From SAR202 cluster bacterium bin22 (GTDB lineage Bacteria > Chloroflexota > Dehalococcoidia > Lucifugimonadales > UBA3495), in assembly GCA_002238505.1 (NCBI GenBank), contig MPMM01000011.1, positions 1 to 64,000 of the forward strand: DNA of 64,000 nt, written 5' to 3'. This document shows positions 28,701 through 37,281 of the stretch, piece by piece. Position 1 is the first letter of the stretch. Each line of letters starts with the position of its first letter. The position numbers and the translations under genes are program-made. Below the pieces are notes generated by a model that ran no database searches, was not told the origin of the DNA, and saw only the letters and a list, made by a program, of their open reading frames with translations.

Positions 28701-29447
28701 AAAGAAGGCCAGGTTGGAGATAATCTCCAGGGCTAAGCTCTCATTCAAGCTCATTCCATCTACAACCCACGGGAACCCGGCGACCGCTCTTCCCAGGTTC
28801 GCGTCGGCTACCCGGATTGTCAGCAGCACATTTGCGGCTCTTCTGTGAATGCCCCCCTGGGGGTCGGCAAACCACGGCACCATCTCGGTCAGTTCGGCCG
28901 TAGATGCGGCCTGAACGTTGATGGGAGTGGACGTTGGCTCCGGAAAAACGGGGGCTCTTTCGGTCAGAGAAACCTGCAGTTCCTCGGCAGAGGGAGTCGC
29001 GGTGGGGGAAACAACCCGCGCTTCTTCCGGTGCCGGAGTCACTGTCGGCGCCAGGGTGGGTGTGGCAGTGGCGGCAGGAGCTGGTGTTGGTGTTTGTGTG
29101 GCAGTTGGCGCCGGTGTGGGTGTTGGCGAAGGCAAAGACAAAGGCAAGGGCCCGGTTTCAGGTAAAACCGGCTGCCGGGGAATGGTCACGTTACGAGTCA
29201 GGGGAACGGGTGTCGGGACATAGGCGGGAATGGGCGGCGCCAAAGTTGGGGCTGGTGACGGAAACGGCGCAACAGCAGGGACCTGGGCACCCGGTTGCGG
29301 TGCGGAACTGGACGAAGAGCCTGGTTCCTGATCGTCTTGCTGGCAAGCCAGAAGGGAAACGGCTACCAGGGCAGCCAAGGCCACCAGGATATACCCTCGG
29401 GCAAAGGGCCCCACAGAACGGCTGCCAAATTGCCAGACTCCCAGCAT
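25713..29447 (-). CDS. Large lipoprotein: WxxDG repeats, peptidase-like fold lacking HExxH, four PPC-type domains
   Basis: About 1244 residues from ATG 29447 (strong GGAGGAGGGGAAGT site upstream). Leader ending LVALAALVAVSLLAC (lipobox), Pro/Thr-rich linker to ~residue 165. Residues ~190-420 contain repeats PWVVDGMS-like: GFPWVVDGMSLNESLALEII, LDWVADGVDLDEVDSMQYVF, LPWFADGLTNAEAEGFRDL and MPWFVDGINQDDAGLAYSL. Residues ~560-680 resemble gluzincin peptidases (LPTWSIEGAEEFAASYISAN), but the helix that should carry HExxH reads FRETLFLQLSRYYF. The last ~470 residues hold about four pre-peptidase C-terminal-type beta domains (DTDHFRTL, DVDYFKLE, DQDYFRFS, DFDFFELN). Anchored outside the cell. Probably non-catalytic or using an unknown chemistry. 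Confidence 0.8.
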   Translation of the reverse strand: MLGVWQFGSRSVGPFARGYILVALAALVAVSLLACQQDDQEPGSSSSSAPQPGAQVPAVAPFPSPAPTLAPPIPAYVPTPVPLTRNVTIPRQPVLPETGPLPLSLPSPTPTPAPTATQTPTPAPAATATPTLAPTVTPAPEEARVVSPTATPSAEELQVSLTERAPVFPEPTSTPINVQAASTAELTEMVPWFADPQGGIHRRAANVLLTIRVADANLGRAVAGFPWVVDGMSLNESLALEIISNLAFFDADLASRIVGLDWVADGVDLDEVDSMQYVFGNMSRDRPSSHVLLDYYWVRDGLTVRETWGAAAITEMAIESPEISLQLVTLPWFADGLTNAEAEGFRDLRPFFLRGPDVAGLFLDMPWFVDGINQDDAGLAYSLNRLVGADFDLALTVLSHPWISEETTPSHNHWDPIDDLVFVASENLPMARRVAASLVAGSRTDQQQRIASLRAMFRSHKEAWEETKLQEWYWDGVDADEEAFLVVAPDILINAPDQFYEMHGNPYVEPRSVDLPLSGRVEIRLVNNGPLAEAEALFFDIEMALLQLEKLTGLGLPTQEVIVSITRVNSRSEFELSKSNLSTDWPNGDHLGAFIRIPRFGSEPVFRETLFLQLSRYYFQGLPTWSIEGAEEFAASYISANGNYGSRSQWRSSVEDRIGERCQAGAGDLSKMAEPVLSDRPQLYGGCIQGLGNLILSALYFSLGEEVTSASLKDILTYTYSRDGGRLTDKLILHFFRQNVKPGQRDELENLFRRLHGGPITVPIPSGPDDHSDEQSRASGLPAGVTRHGVLDHAWDTDHFRTLADGGKAYRVTINHQVRNRALYSYLRVRILDDDGNLIRYLLRAGPKHLGDIETYWIAPESGAYYLAVDSLYGYSGPYSLYMGFVKDDQHGDYPQEATPVEYGKEIAGALNSAGDVDYFKLETIARWGYAAVVENVTLNLSKVESYDSDGEFVEPIHWQWGLKGSEISFRSAGDGTYFVKVFSPQGDTGEYRLVVEQQIPSRDPHDDKPSWATPLEVGQWVKGQLNEDTDQDYFRFSAIAGETYHFKVNYLDLFDQPLKLLDTDGETPLGPTRPFGLESYGSILSWVAPKTDDYFVVMHSPDGDLGKYELKIIPGVRGRDDHGNIQSTATDLEVGVPLGGSLDHADDFDFFELNATGGRRYEILVEYAPSALDETLLSFYDARGYTSYAWHRDGEREGGKYLTWHARYGGNYYVIVWNPRGETGKYTLTVNDGPIPDGAKPTP

Positions 29448-29705
29448 ACTTCCCCTCCTCCACACATCGCCTGCCAGGACTTTCCCCGGAAATTATCAGT
29501 GGCTACAGCACCGTCCCTGGTTACCCACAGCATTTTAGCGACAGAAGCAGCGGCTGGCAAAGTTTCGTGAACGTGGAAGCTGACTATCCCTCATCGTGAG
29601 CTGGGGTTATCCCTGTGCCGAAGGCGCGATCGCCGGGGGTGATCTGTCGTTTCGGGGGTAATGGAAAGCCGGGTCAGACACGGTTGAAGGAACCATGCCA
29701 ACAGC
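29448..29705. other. Intergenic region, no gene seen
   Basis: Spacer of about 260 bases between the large lipoprotein start and the promoter of the selenoprotein gene; divergent transcription from both ends. Nothing else recognised. Confidence 0.5.
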
Positions 29706-29734
29706 TTGACGTTGCCGAAGCCTGCAACTATGCT
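29706..29734 (+). promoter_or_regulatory. Putative promoter of the UGGC selenoprotein gene
   Basis: TTGACG (29706-29711), 17-base spacer, TATGCT (29729-29734), ending 85 bases before the ATG. A good sigma-70-like match by eye. Confidence 0.55.
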
Positions 29735-29819
29735 CAAGTTAAAAGAGGCGCCCCGCGATGCCCACGAGGCGATGGCGGCAAAAGCCCTTTAATCACCCCG
29801 ACTTGCGAAGGAATACGGT

Positions 29820-31541
29820 ATGAAAGTGCAGATAATGTCCCCCGCAGCCGACCGCGTGGATTTCAAGGTGCCCCCTGCCCCCAGACTTGCGTCCTTTGAG
29901 GGCAAGACCATTGGCCTGTACAACAACGTGACCGGCGGGGCGGACGTTGCCGTCGAACGCTTCGCCGAGCAGTTGCGGACCCGGTATCCCAGCGTCAAAT
30001 TCGAGCGCTATGGCGGAGACCTGCGCGAGGGGCGTCCGGTACTAAGCCGGGGCGTCCATATCGACGACGAGGAGGCTGCCCGCATTGCCACCGAGGTTGA
30101 CGCCATGGTGGGGGCTACGGCCCATTGAGGAGGCTGCACGTCGTGGCTTAGCCATGACATGGTTGCCATGGAAAAGGCGGGGATTCCCACCGTGGCCATC
30201 GCGGCCCAGAGCTTTGCGCGGGCGTGGCAGTCCTGCGTGGACGGCTGGGGACAGCCCACATCCGCTTATGTCATCATTCCCCACGCCACTACGGGGCAGC
30301 AACCCGACTTTATTCGCAGCATGGTGGACGAGCAGGTTGACGCCATAATCCAGGGCCTCACCACCGTGCAGACTTCTCGCGGGCCGATCACCGCCCAGAA
30401 GACCGGCGGGGCCACCGAGGTTTTCACGGTGGAGATGGACGCCTCCCCCGAGGGCATTGACGCGGTAAACCGTTTCCTGGCCGAACGGGATTGGAGCGAT
30501 GGCATTCCGGTGGTGCCTCCCACTCCCGAACTGGTGGAACGTATGCTGGCTGGCACCAGCCGAAGTCCACAGGACGTGCTGATGGTTATGGAGCCCGGGT
30601 TTGGGGTAGCCACCGTCGAGAAGGTGGCGATCAACGCCGTGATGGCCGGGTGCCGCCCCGAACAGTTCCCGATCCTGCTGGCGGCCATTGACTGCCTGGC
30701 CCAGCCGGAAATGAACCACAGGGATATGCAGGTGTCCGGCCACACCGAGGCCCCGTTGATCCTGGTCAATGGGCCCATTGCCCAGCGGGCCGGCATTAAC
30801 TGCGGCACGTCGGCAATGGGTCCCGGCGTGGTAAACAGCGCCAACACCGCTATCGGGCGGGCGCTGCGGCTGTGCCTCATCAATATCGGCTACTGCAAGG
30901 CAGGGACGGGGGACCCCAACTTCATTGGTTTGCCCACGAAGTTTGGCATGTGTATCGCTGAGAACGAGGAACTCAGCCCCTGGCAGCCGTACCACGTGGA
31001 CCAGGGCTTTCAGCCCCACGAAAGCGCGGTGACGGTGGTAACCGTTACGGGCCCTGGCGACATCCTGGACTCGGGTTCCAGGAGCCACAAGGACACGTTG
31101 AACAACATCGCCCAGCTGATGTACTACCCAGGCTCGGGCAACGGCAGCTGGATTCGCGGCTGGCAATCGGCGCAGGTAGGGCACACCAACCAGCGGGTGT
31201 CATATCCCGGTCCCTACCACCCGGTAATGCTCAGTCCTTCCCGGGCAGTAATTCTTGCGCAGGCCGGGTTCAGCAAGCGGGACGCCCAGGAATGGCTGCA
31301 CGAGCGTTGCCGGGTGTCATTGAAAGAGGCTATCGGCAGCAGAGGCGTTCCCAAGGATGAAAACGGCAAGTGGCTGCATCACCCGGAATTGCAGGCTCTG
31401 GAAAATGATCCGGACGCCACCATCCCCATGCTGGAGAATCCGGAGCAGTACCTGCTGTTCGTCACGGGCGGCACCACCCACTACGCCAACTTTTTCTACG
31501 GGACGTATGGCATCGCCACCCGACCGGTGGAGGAGTTCTAG
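29820..31541 (+). CDS. UGSC-type selenoprotein (UGGC motif) with large C-terminal domain
   Basis: 573 residues if TGA at 30126-30128 is read as selenocysteine (residue 103). ATG 29820 follows GAAGGAA. Residues 1-102 and everything after the TGA are in one frame: IATEVDAMVGATAH, then Sec-Gly-Gly-Cys (UGGC), then TSWLSHDMVAMEKAGIPTVA. This matches my recollection of the UGSC (seleno)protein family, in which U-G-S-C is followed by TSW and a helix. The N-terminal domain is a small alpha/beta fold (KTIGLYNNVTGGADVAVERF). Residues ~190-573 form a second domain (WSDGIPVVPPTPELVERMLA, MSAMGPGVV-like TSAMGPGVVNSANTAIG) that I cannot name. Likely a cytosolic redox enzyme. An ordinary caller would give a 102-residue stub and a headless 460-residue protein starting at 30159. 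Confidence 0.85.
30140..30158 (+). promoter_or_regulatory. Candidate bacterial SECIS hairpin after the UGGC codon
   Basis: Starting 12 bases after the TGA, GTCGTGGC (30140-30147) pairs with GCCATGAC (30151-30158) with one G-U wobble, giving an 8-bp stem and UUA loop. The loop position relative to TGA is that of the E. coli fdhF element. An alternative is CATGG/CCATG with a TTG loop at 30158-30170. The loop lacks the E. coli-type GGU, so this assignment is moderate. Confidence 0.5.
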
Positions 31542-31583
31542 CCAACAGCGGTCACATGCTGTGGCTGTGGCAAGGGAAACAAG

Positions 31584-31613
31584 AGCGGGGTGAAGATGCA
31601 TCTTCACCCCGCT
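31584..31613. repeat. Perfect 30-base inverted repeat
   Basis: AGCGGGGTGAAGATG (31584-31598) is followed directly by its exact reverse complement (31599-31613). It lies 43 bases after the selenoprotein stop and may act as a terminator or REP-like element. No T tract follows. Confidence 0.6.
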
Positions 31614-31780
31614 ACCTTAGTCCCGGTATAACACTCCCGTAGTTAGCACCGGTGTTGCCTTTCAATTGGTCGCGCTGCAAGCACGGGCGGTTCACTAAGC
31701 GCCGCTGCCTTTGGCATGGACTGTTGTTTGGACATTAGAGTAGCCGCACCTGGACTTTTCTGATGCCCTAGCGGGTAGGC

Positions 31781-32914
31781 CTAACCCAGGGATTTGGGGT
31801 TTATGGGGGTAGGCATGGCCTGTACTTCCGGAAGCACTTTCTCGGCGAACAGCTTAAGGCTCTTCTCGGCCTTGTCCCTGGGCATTCCACCGTAGAAGAC
31901 GTGGACCACCAGCTTTTCACAGCTGATGGTAGCCTGCATCGCCCTGATCTTCTCAATGATCTCATCCGGAGTGCCAATGGGCTGGGTTGAGCGCCGGGCG
32001 GCAAAACCGGCCTCCGCGGTACCTACATCGGCGCGCTGGCGCAGCAGGTACTCTTCGTAGCCGGCAATCCCTTCATAGCCAGGGTTGTTCCATTCGAAGT
32101 AATGGCGCTGGGCGGCGGTAAGCTGGTTGAAAAAGTAGGTCCAGCCCTCTTCGGCTTCTTCCGAGGTTTCAGCACAGTACATCCAGAGCAGGGTTGTGGG
32201 CTGGTCTGGGGGAAGACCCAGTTCCCTGCGGATGGCGTTGAACCTCCGTACCTTGTCGGTCATCTCGTCCACGTTGTCGCCAGCGACGAACATTTGCCCG
32301 AGCCCATTCTCCGCGGCCATTCTTGCCGACGCCTCGGTGGTAAAAGCTACCTTGATATCCCTGGTCAATTCACCCTTGTGGCGTGCCTGGGGTCGGATTG
32401 TGGTCGGCGGGATGTCGTAAACGTCGCCCTTAAACTCGAACCGCTCGGCGCCGTCGGAGGCCTTTAGGACGTTGATCACGTCGTAGAAGTACTTGTGGGA
32501 CTGGTCGATGGGATAGCCCAGCGAAGCATACTCATGGGGCGCGATACCCCGGCCGATTCCCAGGTGAAGGCGCCGGCCTTTCAAAAGGATGTCCAGCATG
32601 GAGATTTCGGAGGCCAGCCGTACCGGATTCCACCAGGGGGCGACAATGACGGCGGTACCCACATCCACACGACTGGTGCGGCCCGCCCAGTACGCCAGGT
32701 ACTGGAGTGGATTCGGCTGCATCGAGTAGGCGGAACCGTAGTGCTCGGTTGCCCAGATGGAGTCAAACCCCAGGGGTTCTACCAGTTCACCCATGTAGAG
32801 GGTGTCATCCATATTCTGGGCGTCGGGAATTGCCGGCGGGCGGCCATAATCGCCTTTCATCAGGCGGGGCCAGTCACCCTGGTTATAGCCGGTGACCATC
32901 ACTCCACAGTGCAT
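31781..32914 (-). CDS. LLM-class flavin-dependent oxidoreductase
   Basis: 377 residues. Bacterial-luciferase-like TIM barrel: GFDSIWATEHYGSAY, DVGTAVIVAPWWNPVRLASE, ISMLDILLKGRRLHLGIGRG, then a long C-terminal helical part (STQPIGTPDEIIEKIRAMQA). These enzymes use FMNH2 or F420 to oxygenate or reduce organic substrates. The family is strongly expanded in SAR202-type Chloroflexota (general knowledge). It ends 43 bases after the HpaB-like gene starts its own unit: both are minus strand with HpaB upstream, so they are probably co-transcribed and may form a two-step oxygenation with a shared reductase elsewhere. Confidence 0.88.
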   Translation of the reverse strand: MHCGVMVTGYNQGDWPRLMKGDYGRPPAIPDAQNMDDTLYMGELVEPLGFDSIWATEHYGSAYSMQPNPLQYLAYWAGRTSRVDVGTAVIVAPWWNPVRLASEISMLDILLKGRRLHLGIGRGIAPHEYASLGYPIDQSHKYFYDVINVLKASDGAERFEFKGDVYDIPPTTIRPQARHKGELTRDIKVAFTTEASARMAAENGLGQMFVAGDNVDEMTDKVRRFNAIRRELGLPPDQPTTLLWMYCAETSEEAEEGWTYFFNQLTAAQRHYFEWNNPGYEGIAGYEEYLLRQRADVGTAEAGFAARRSTQPIGTPDEIIEKIRAMQATISCEKLVVHVFYGGMPRDKAEKSLKLFAEKVLPEVQAMPTPINPKSLG

Positions 32915-32957
32915 TGACGTGTTCCTCCTTCAGGCTCTCGGGGCCGGCCGGGCAGCA

Positions 32958-34415
32958 TTAGGAAACGCCCAGGCCAAGGAAATCCCGCACCCTCTCTTTG
33001 AAGGGTTCCTTGTCGTAGTTGGTGTATAAAGCCAGCGCGTTACGCACCGGATTGCCGCCGAACATGCGCTCGTACAACACCTGGCGGCCGCTGAAGGAAC
33101 TGCAGGAAGCGTCCCACGCCAGGTGGAACAGTTTCGAGCGGTCCCAGGCGTTGGTAGTGTCGGTAGCCATGTACTGGCCAACCTCGGCGGCGATGTCCGT
33201 GTCGAAATCTGCCTCGGCGGGCAGAGCCATCAAGCTGCTGGTGCCGAGCATCTGGATGATCTCCACCATTCGCGGATACATGGACCGGCCGAAGAGGGTG
33301 CGGCCCGCCCTTAGAGGTGGAAGCGCCGGACTCATTACGCCCCATCGGTTAGGGGCAGCGTCCGCTTCCGAAGCCCTCAGACAGGCCCACAACGTGTCGC
33401 GCTGGATTATCAGTTCTGCCACCTGTTCCTGGACGTGGGGGATTGTACCCGAACCCAGGGTATCGACAATCAGGTCCGCCAGTCCCAGCATGAACTCGGC
33501 CTTGACCAGGCAGCGGGTCAGCACCTGGTGGCCGGTATGGGCGTCGGAACTGGTGCCCTGGGCGTAGCCGTTGCACAATTCCACGTTTCGCAACAGGAAC
33601 ACCCGCTCCCACGGCACAAATACATTATCGAAGAAGACCACCGAGTCCATCTCCTCAAAGCGAGAGCCCAGCGGATGGTTGAAGTGGGAGCGGCCCAGGT
33701 CGAAACTCTCCCGGCACAGAAACTTTACGCCGGGCGTGTCGCAGGGTATGGAAAAGGAGAAGGACTGCCGGCCGTCGTCGTCGGCAAGGCGGTGGGACGC
33801 CACCGGATAGATGGCTATCTCGTCGGAGATGGGGCCGAGGGTGGCCAGTACACGGCTGCCTCTTACCACGATTCCGGCGTCCGTTTCATTGACCAGGGTC
33901 AAAGCCACCTCTTCGCTCAAGGTGTCGGCGGGGTTGGAGGTGCGGCGACGCTGCAGGTTGACCAGGGCATGGGTCAGGGCCACGTCGTTCTCCCGAAGAA
34001 ACTCGTGGTAGTCCTCGACATTGCGCTGGAACTCCGGTCGGTCCTGGGCGAAATAGCCGGAGGCGCCGGCCCATGCCGAGAAGATCGTATTAAGAAAGTC
34101 GGGCGAACGGCCCATCATGCCGCAGGAAGCCCAGGCCCACCTGGTCATCATCTGCCGCCGCCGGACCAGGTCTTCCGCCGAATTGGGAACCAGGTAAGAC
34201 AGCCCCACTGGCGTTCCGGTGGAAGGTGAGGCGAAGGTCATTTCTTCCCGCAGGTCCGGGTCGTGCTGCATGTCGTACAGGGCAGCCACCGACTTGACGC
34301 CATTCTTCAGGGCCGGGTGAGTGGTCACATCCTTCACCCGTTCCCCGTCGATCCATACTTCCCGTGGGCGGTCGTGGAGTCCCTTAATGTATTCGGCGCC
34401 GGTTCGCGCTGGCAT
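32958..34415 (-). CDS. 4-hydroxyphenylacetate 3-hydroxylase family (HpaB-like) monooxygenase
   Basis: 485 residues from ATG 34415 with TGAGGTGA upstream. HpaB/acyl-CoA-dehydrogenase-like signature: MPARTGAEYIKGLHDRPREV, WIDGERVKDVTTHPALKNGV, the ARRWAWASCGMMGRS-like region TRWAWASCGMMGRSPDFLN, FFDNVFVPWERVFLLRNVEL and C-terminal YERMFGGNPVRNALALYTNY. Members are FADH2-dependent aromatic hydroxylases or, in anaerobes, 4-hydroxybutyryl-CoA dehydratases. The dehydratase Cys/His cluster ligands are not evident, so an aromatic hydroxylase is favoured. First gene of the pair with the flavin oxidoreductase. Confidence 0.88.
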   Translation of the reverse strand: MPARTGAEYIKGLHDRPREVWIDGERVKDVTTHPALKNGVKSVAALYDMQHDPDLREEMTFASPSTGTPVGLSYLVPNSAEDLVRRRQMMTRWAWASCGMMGRSPDFLNTIFSAWAGASGYFAQDRPEFQRNVEDYHEFLRENDVALTHALVNLQRRRTSNPADTLSEEVALTLVNETDAGIVVRGSRVLATLGPISDEIAIYPVASHRLADDDGRQSFSFSIPCDTPGVKFLCRESFDLGRSHFNHPLGSRFEEMDSVVFFDNVFVPWERVFLLRNVELCNGYAQGTSSDAHTGHQVLTRCLVKAEFMLGLADLIVDTLGSGTIPHVQEQVAELIIQRDTLWACLRASEADAAPNRWGVMSPALPPLRAGRTLFGRSMYPRMVEIIQMLGTSSLMALPAEADFDTDIAAEVGQYMATDTTNAWDRSKLFHLAWDASCSSFSGRQVLYERMFGGNPVRNALALYTNYDKEPFKERVRDFLGLGVS

Positions 34416-34728
34416 ACTGTTTCACCTCAAGATGAGGATTGCCTGGCAGGATGGGCTGACGCTGCGTCCCACTGTTACTCTCAGGTCTCAATGCAGGTGT
34501 CCTTTTGCCGACAGTATAGAGGGGTCAGGCAAGGTTAGCCACGACCCGATTCGGTTTTCCAACAGTTCAAGCGCCAGTTCGCGAAAAGGCGCCGTATCCG
34601 GAAAGACTAATACGTGACTGGTTTACACTGGGTACATCAAGAGAGGTTGACCCCTTCTTTGGTGGCCTGCATACTCAGATTCGCCAGGCTGAACAGGGAA
34701 TCCATACTTCGAAGACGTGAGGTGAATC

Positions 34729-37200
34729 GTGGCAGGACCATGTACCGGCCTTACTGTGCTGGATTTCTCGCAGGGTATGCCGGGCGCCATCTGCACCCTG
34801 GTGCTGGCCGACTACGGCGCCGAAGTCATTAAGGTTGAACCTCCCGGCGGCGACCCCTTCCGTTTCCAGCCAGGCTGGATTTCCTGGAATCGAGGCAAAA
34901 AGGGCATAGTCCTGGACCTGGATAGCGAGGAGGGCCGGCTCGCAGCCGTCCGCCTGGCCGGCAAGGCCGATGTGCTGGTGGAGTCCTCCCGCCCCGGAGA
35001 CATGGAAGAATGGGGCTTGTCGTTTGACCACCTCTCGGAGCTTTACCCTGGCTTGGTCTATTGCTCCATTACCGGCTTTGGGCAAAAGGGGCCATTGAAC
35101 CGGGTAAGGGGTTACGAAGGCGTAGTTGCTGCCAAGGCTGGCCGGATGCTGAACATGCAGGGCCAGCCCGACCGTGACGGACCGGTTTACTCGGCAGTCA
35201 ATACCGGAAGCTGGCACGCCAGCCAGGCCGCGGTCCGGGGAATCCTGGCGGCGCTTCGGGTCCGGGACCTGTCGGGACGCGGACAGTGGGTCCAGACCAG
35301 CATTGTCCAGGCCCTGGCATCTCCCCATGACAACAACGCCGGCGCCGGGGGCCTGGTGAATCTGCAGCTCGCTCGGAAGGACCCGGAGCGGTACCCCGTG
35401 CGGGCCGCCAGCCGGGGTCTCTCCACCATAGGCTACATTCCCGTGCGTACCAAGGACGGCGCCTGGCTCCAGCACGCCAACCAGAGAGTCCCCCACATTC
35501 AGGGTCATCTCAAGGCTATTGGCCTGGAGCATCTGCTGGAGGACGAACGATTCGCCAGGGTACCCGCCATTGACGTGGAAAACCGGGAGTTGCTCCGGCG
35601 GGAGATCCTGAAGCAACAGTCGGAACAGACAGCCGAAGAGTGGATGAACCTCTATCTGGAGGACGGCAATATTGCCGCTGAACCCTATCGGAGCAGTGTT
35701 CAGGCCATGGACCATCCGGCGGTGGTCTCCAACGGTACGGTAGTGACAATCAACGACCCGGGCGTGGGAGTTATGCGCACCCTGGCCCCACTTGTGGATT
35801 TGAAGGACACCCCGGGGGAACCCAGCGGCCCGGCCGCGGCTGCCGGTCAGCACAACGATGAAGTTCTGGGTGACTTGGGCGGTCCGGAAAAGGCGGCGGA
35901 AGACTCTCTATCCACGGGAAATGTCGGCAATCTTCCACCGCATCCCCTGTCAGGAATTACGGTGCTGGACCTGGCGACCATCCAGGCCGGACCCTACGGC
36001 GCCTCTCTTTTGGCGGACCTGGGGGCGCGGGTTATAAAGGTTGACGCTACGGACCGTCGGCTGGACGAAGGGCGACGGTCCACCGCCCAGTCAATAGCCG
36101 AACCACGCACCTACGCCGGCAAGGAAGGCATCCAGATAGACCTCCAGACCCCGGAGGGCAAGGAGATCATCCACAAGCTCATCGCCAGGGCGGATGTTCT
36201 GTCACACAACTTTCGCCTGGGCGTTCCGGAACGCCTGGGAATAGACTGGGAGACCTGCCAGAAGATTAATCCCCGCCTGGTCCATGTCTGGATGGGAACG
36301 TATGGCGAGCACGGGGAGCACTCCGGCCGGCCTGGCGCCCACCCCATACCTGGCGCAATTATGGGCGGCGCATTGCGGCAGATGGGTCGGGGAATGCCGC
36401 CTCCTCCGGAACAGGTTCTGGATGTTGAGGAAACAGTGGAAGCAACCCGCTGGATTATGAAGTCCAATTGGGGTCCTGATCAGAATACCTCCCCCGCGCT
36501 GGCCACGGGAGTTATGCTGGCTCTCCGAGCCAGGGACATTACCGGCAAGGGCCAACCCCTCCACGTCACCATGCTCAACGCCAACGCCTGGACCAACGCC
36601 GATGAGTATTTCGATTACGCTGGACGTCCGCCCATTGTTCGTCCGGACGAAGACATTCACGGCCTCGATGCCCTATATCGTCTCTACCGCTGCCGCGAAG
36701 GGTGGGTGTTTCTTGGGTGTCTGTTTCAGGAAGAGTGGGAGGCTTTTTGCCGCGCCGTAGGTCGGGAAGACCTTTTGGCGGACCATCATTACTCCACCCG
36801 GGAGGCAAGGCTGGACAACGACGAGGCCTTGATTGCCGAAATTTCGGCAATTTTCGCGGGGCGTACCGCCGCCGAGTGGGAAGAGTTGCTCATCGAGGCA
36901 GAAGTGGGGTGCGTTCAGGCCGACGAAGCCCTGGAGGGCGATTTCTATGCCGACCACCCCCATGCCAGGGCCAACGAACTGAGCGTTGAGGTTGAACATC
37001 CGTACATCGGCAAATATTTGCGTTACGGCGGGCTCGTTGAATTTTCCCTGACCCCGGGTCTGTACCGTACATCAATTCAGGTTGGCCAGCACACCAGGCC
37101 CCTGCTGCGGGAGTTGGGTTACAGCGACGATGACATCGAAGCCCTGGGCGGGCAGGGCATTGTGCAGTGGCCGGACCTTTCGGCCGGCGGCGAGCCATAG
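34729..37200 (+). CDS. Fused tandem CaiB/BaiF CoA transferase
   Basis: 823 residues from GTG 34729 (GAGGTGA five bases upstream). Two class III CoA-transferase domains in one chain: residues 1-~385 (TVLDFSQGMPGAICTLVLAD, YGAEVIKVEPPGGDPFR, GLVYCSITGFGQKGPLN) and ~405-823 (TVLDLATIQAGPYGASLLAD, LGARVIKVDATDRR, RLVHVWMGTYGEHGEHSG). Class III enzymes are interlocked dimers, so a fusion would make an internal pseudo-heterodimer. At the position of the catalytic Asp, by eye, the second domain has GPDQNTSPA while the first reads NTGSWHASQ with no Asp, suggesting only one active site. Divergent from the HpaB-like gene. Confidence 0.85.
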   Translation: MAGPCTGLTVLDFSQGMPGAICTLVLADYGAEVIKVEPPGGDPFRFQPGWISWNRGKKGIVLDLDSEEGRLAAVRLAGKADVLVESSRPGDMEEWGLSFDHLSELYPGLVYCSITGFGQKGPLNRVRGYEGVVAAKAGRMLNMQGQPDRDGPVYSAVNTGSWHASQAAVRGILAALRVRDLSGRGQWVQTSIVQALASPHDNNAGAGGLVNLQLARKDPERYPVRAASRGLSTIGYIPVRTKDGAWLQHANQRVPHIQGHLKAIGLEHLLEDERFARVPAIDVENRELLRREILKQQSEQTAEEWMNLYLEDGNIAAEPYRSSVQAMDHPAVVSNGTVVTINDPGVGVMRTLAPLVDLKDTPGEPSGPAAAAGQHNDEVLGDLGGPEKAAEDSLSTGNVGNLPPHPLSGITVLDLATIQAGPYGASLLADLGARVIKVDATDRRLDEGRRSTAQSIAEPRTYAGKEGIQIDLQTPEGKEIIHKLIARADVLSHNFRLGVPERLGIDWETCQKINPRLVHVWMGTYGEHGEHSGRPGAHPIPGAIMGGALRQMGRGMPPPPEQVLDVEETVEATRWIMKSNWGPDQNTSPALATGVMLALRARDITGKGQPLHVTMLNANAWTNADEYFDYAGRPPIVRPDEDIHGLDALYRLYRCREGWVFLGCLFQEEWEAFCRAVGREDLLADHHYSTREARLDNDEALIAEISAIFAGRTAAEWEELLIEAEVGCVQADEALEGDFYADHPHARANELSVEVEHPYIGKYLRYGGLVEFSLTPGLYRTSIQVGQHTRPLLRELGYSDDDIEALGGQGIVQWPDLSAGGEP

Positions 37201-37281
37201 GCCGTCGTGGCGGAAGCGGGGCAGGCAATTCTGGCAACCGTCGCACCTATAATCAGTCCAGTCAGCAAAGAGAGGTAATTC

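Noticed and set aside
30042-31184. Long open frame (380 codons) on the minus strand across the UGGC selenoprotein.
   Set aside because: Antisense shadow of a high-GC gene. The plus frame has the conserved UGGC and domain motifs, while the minus translation has no recognisable features.
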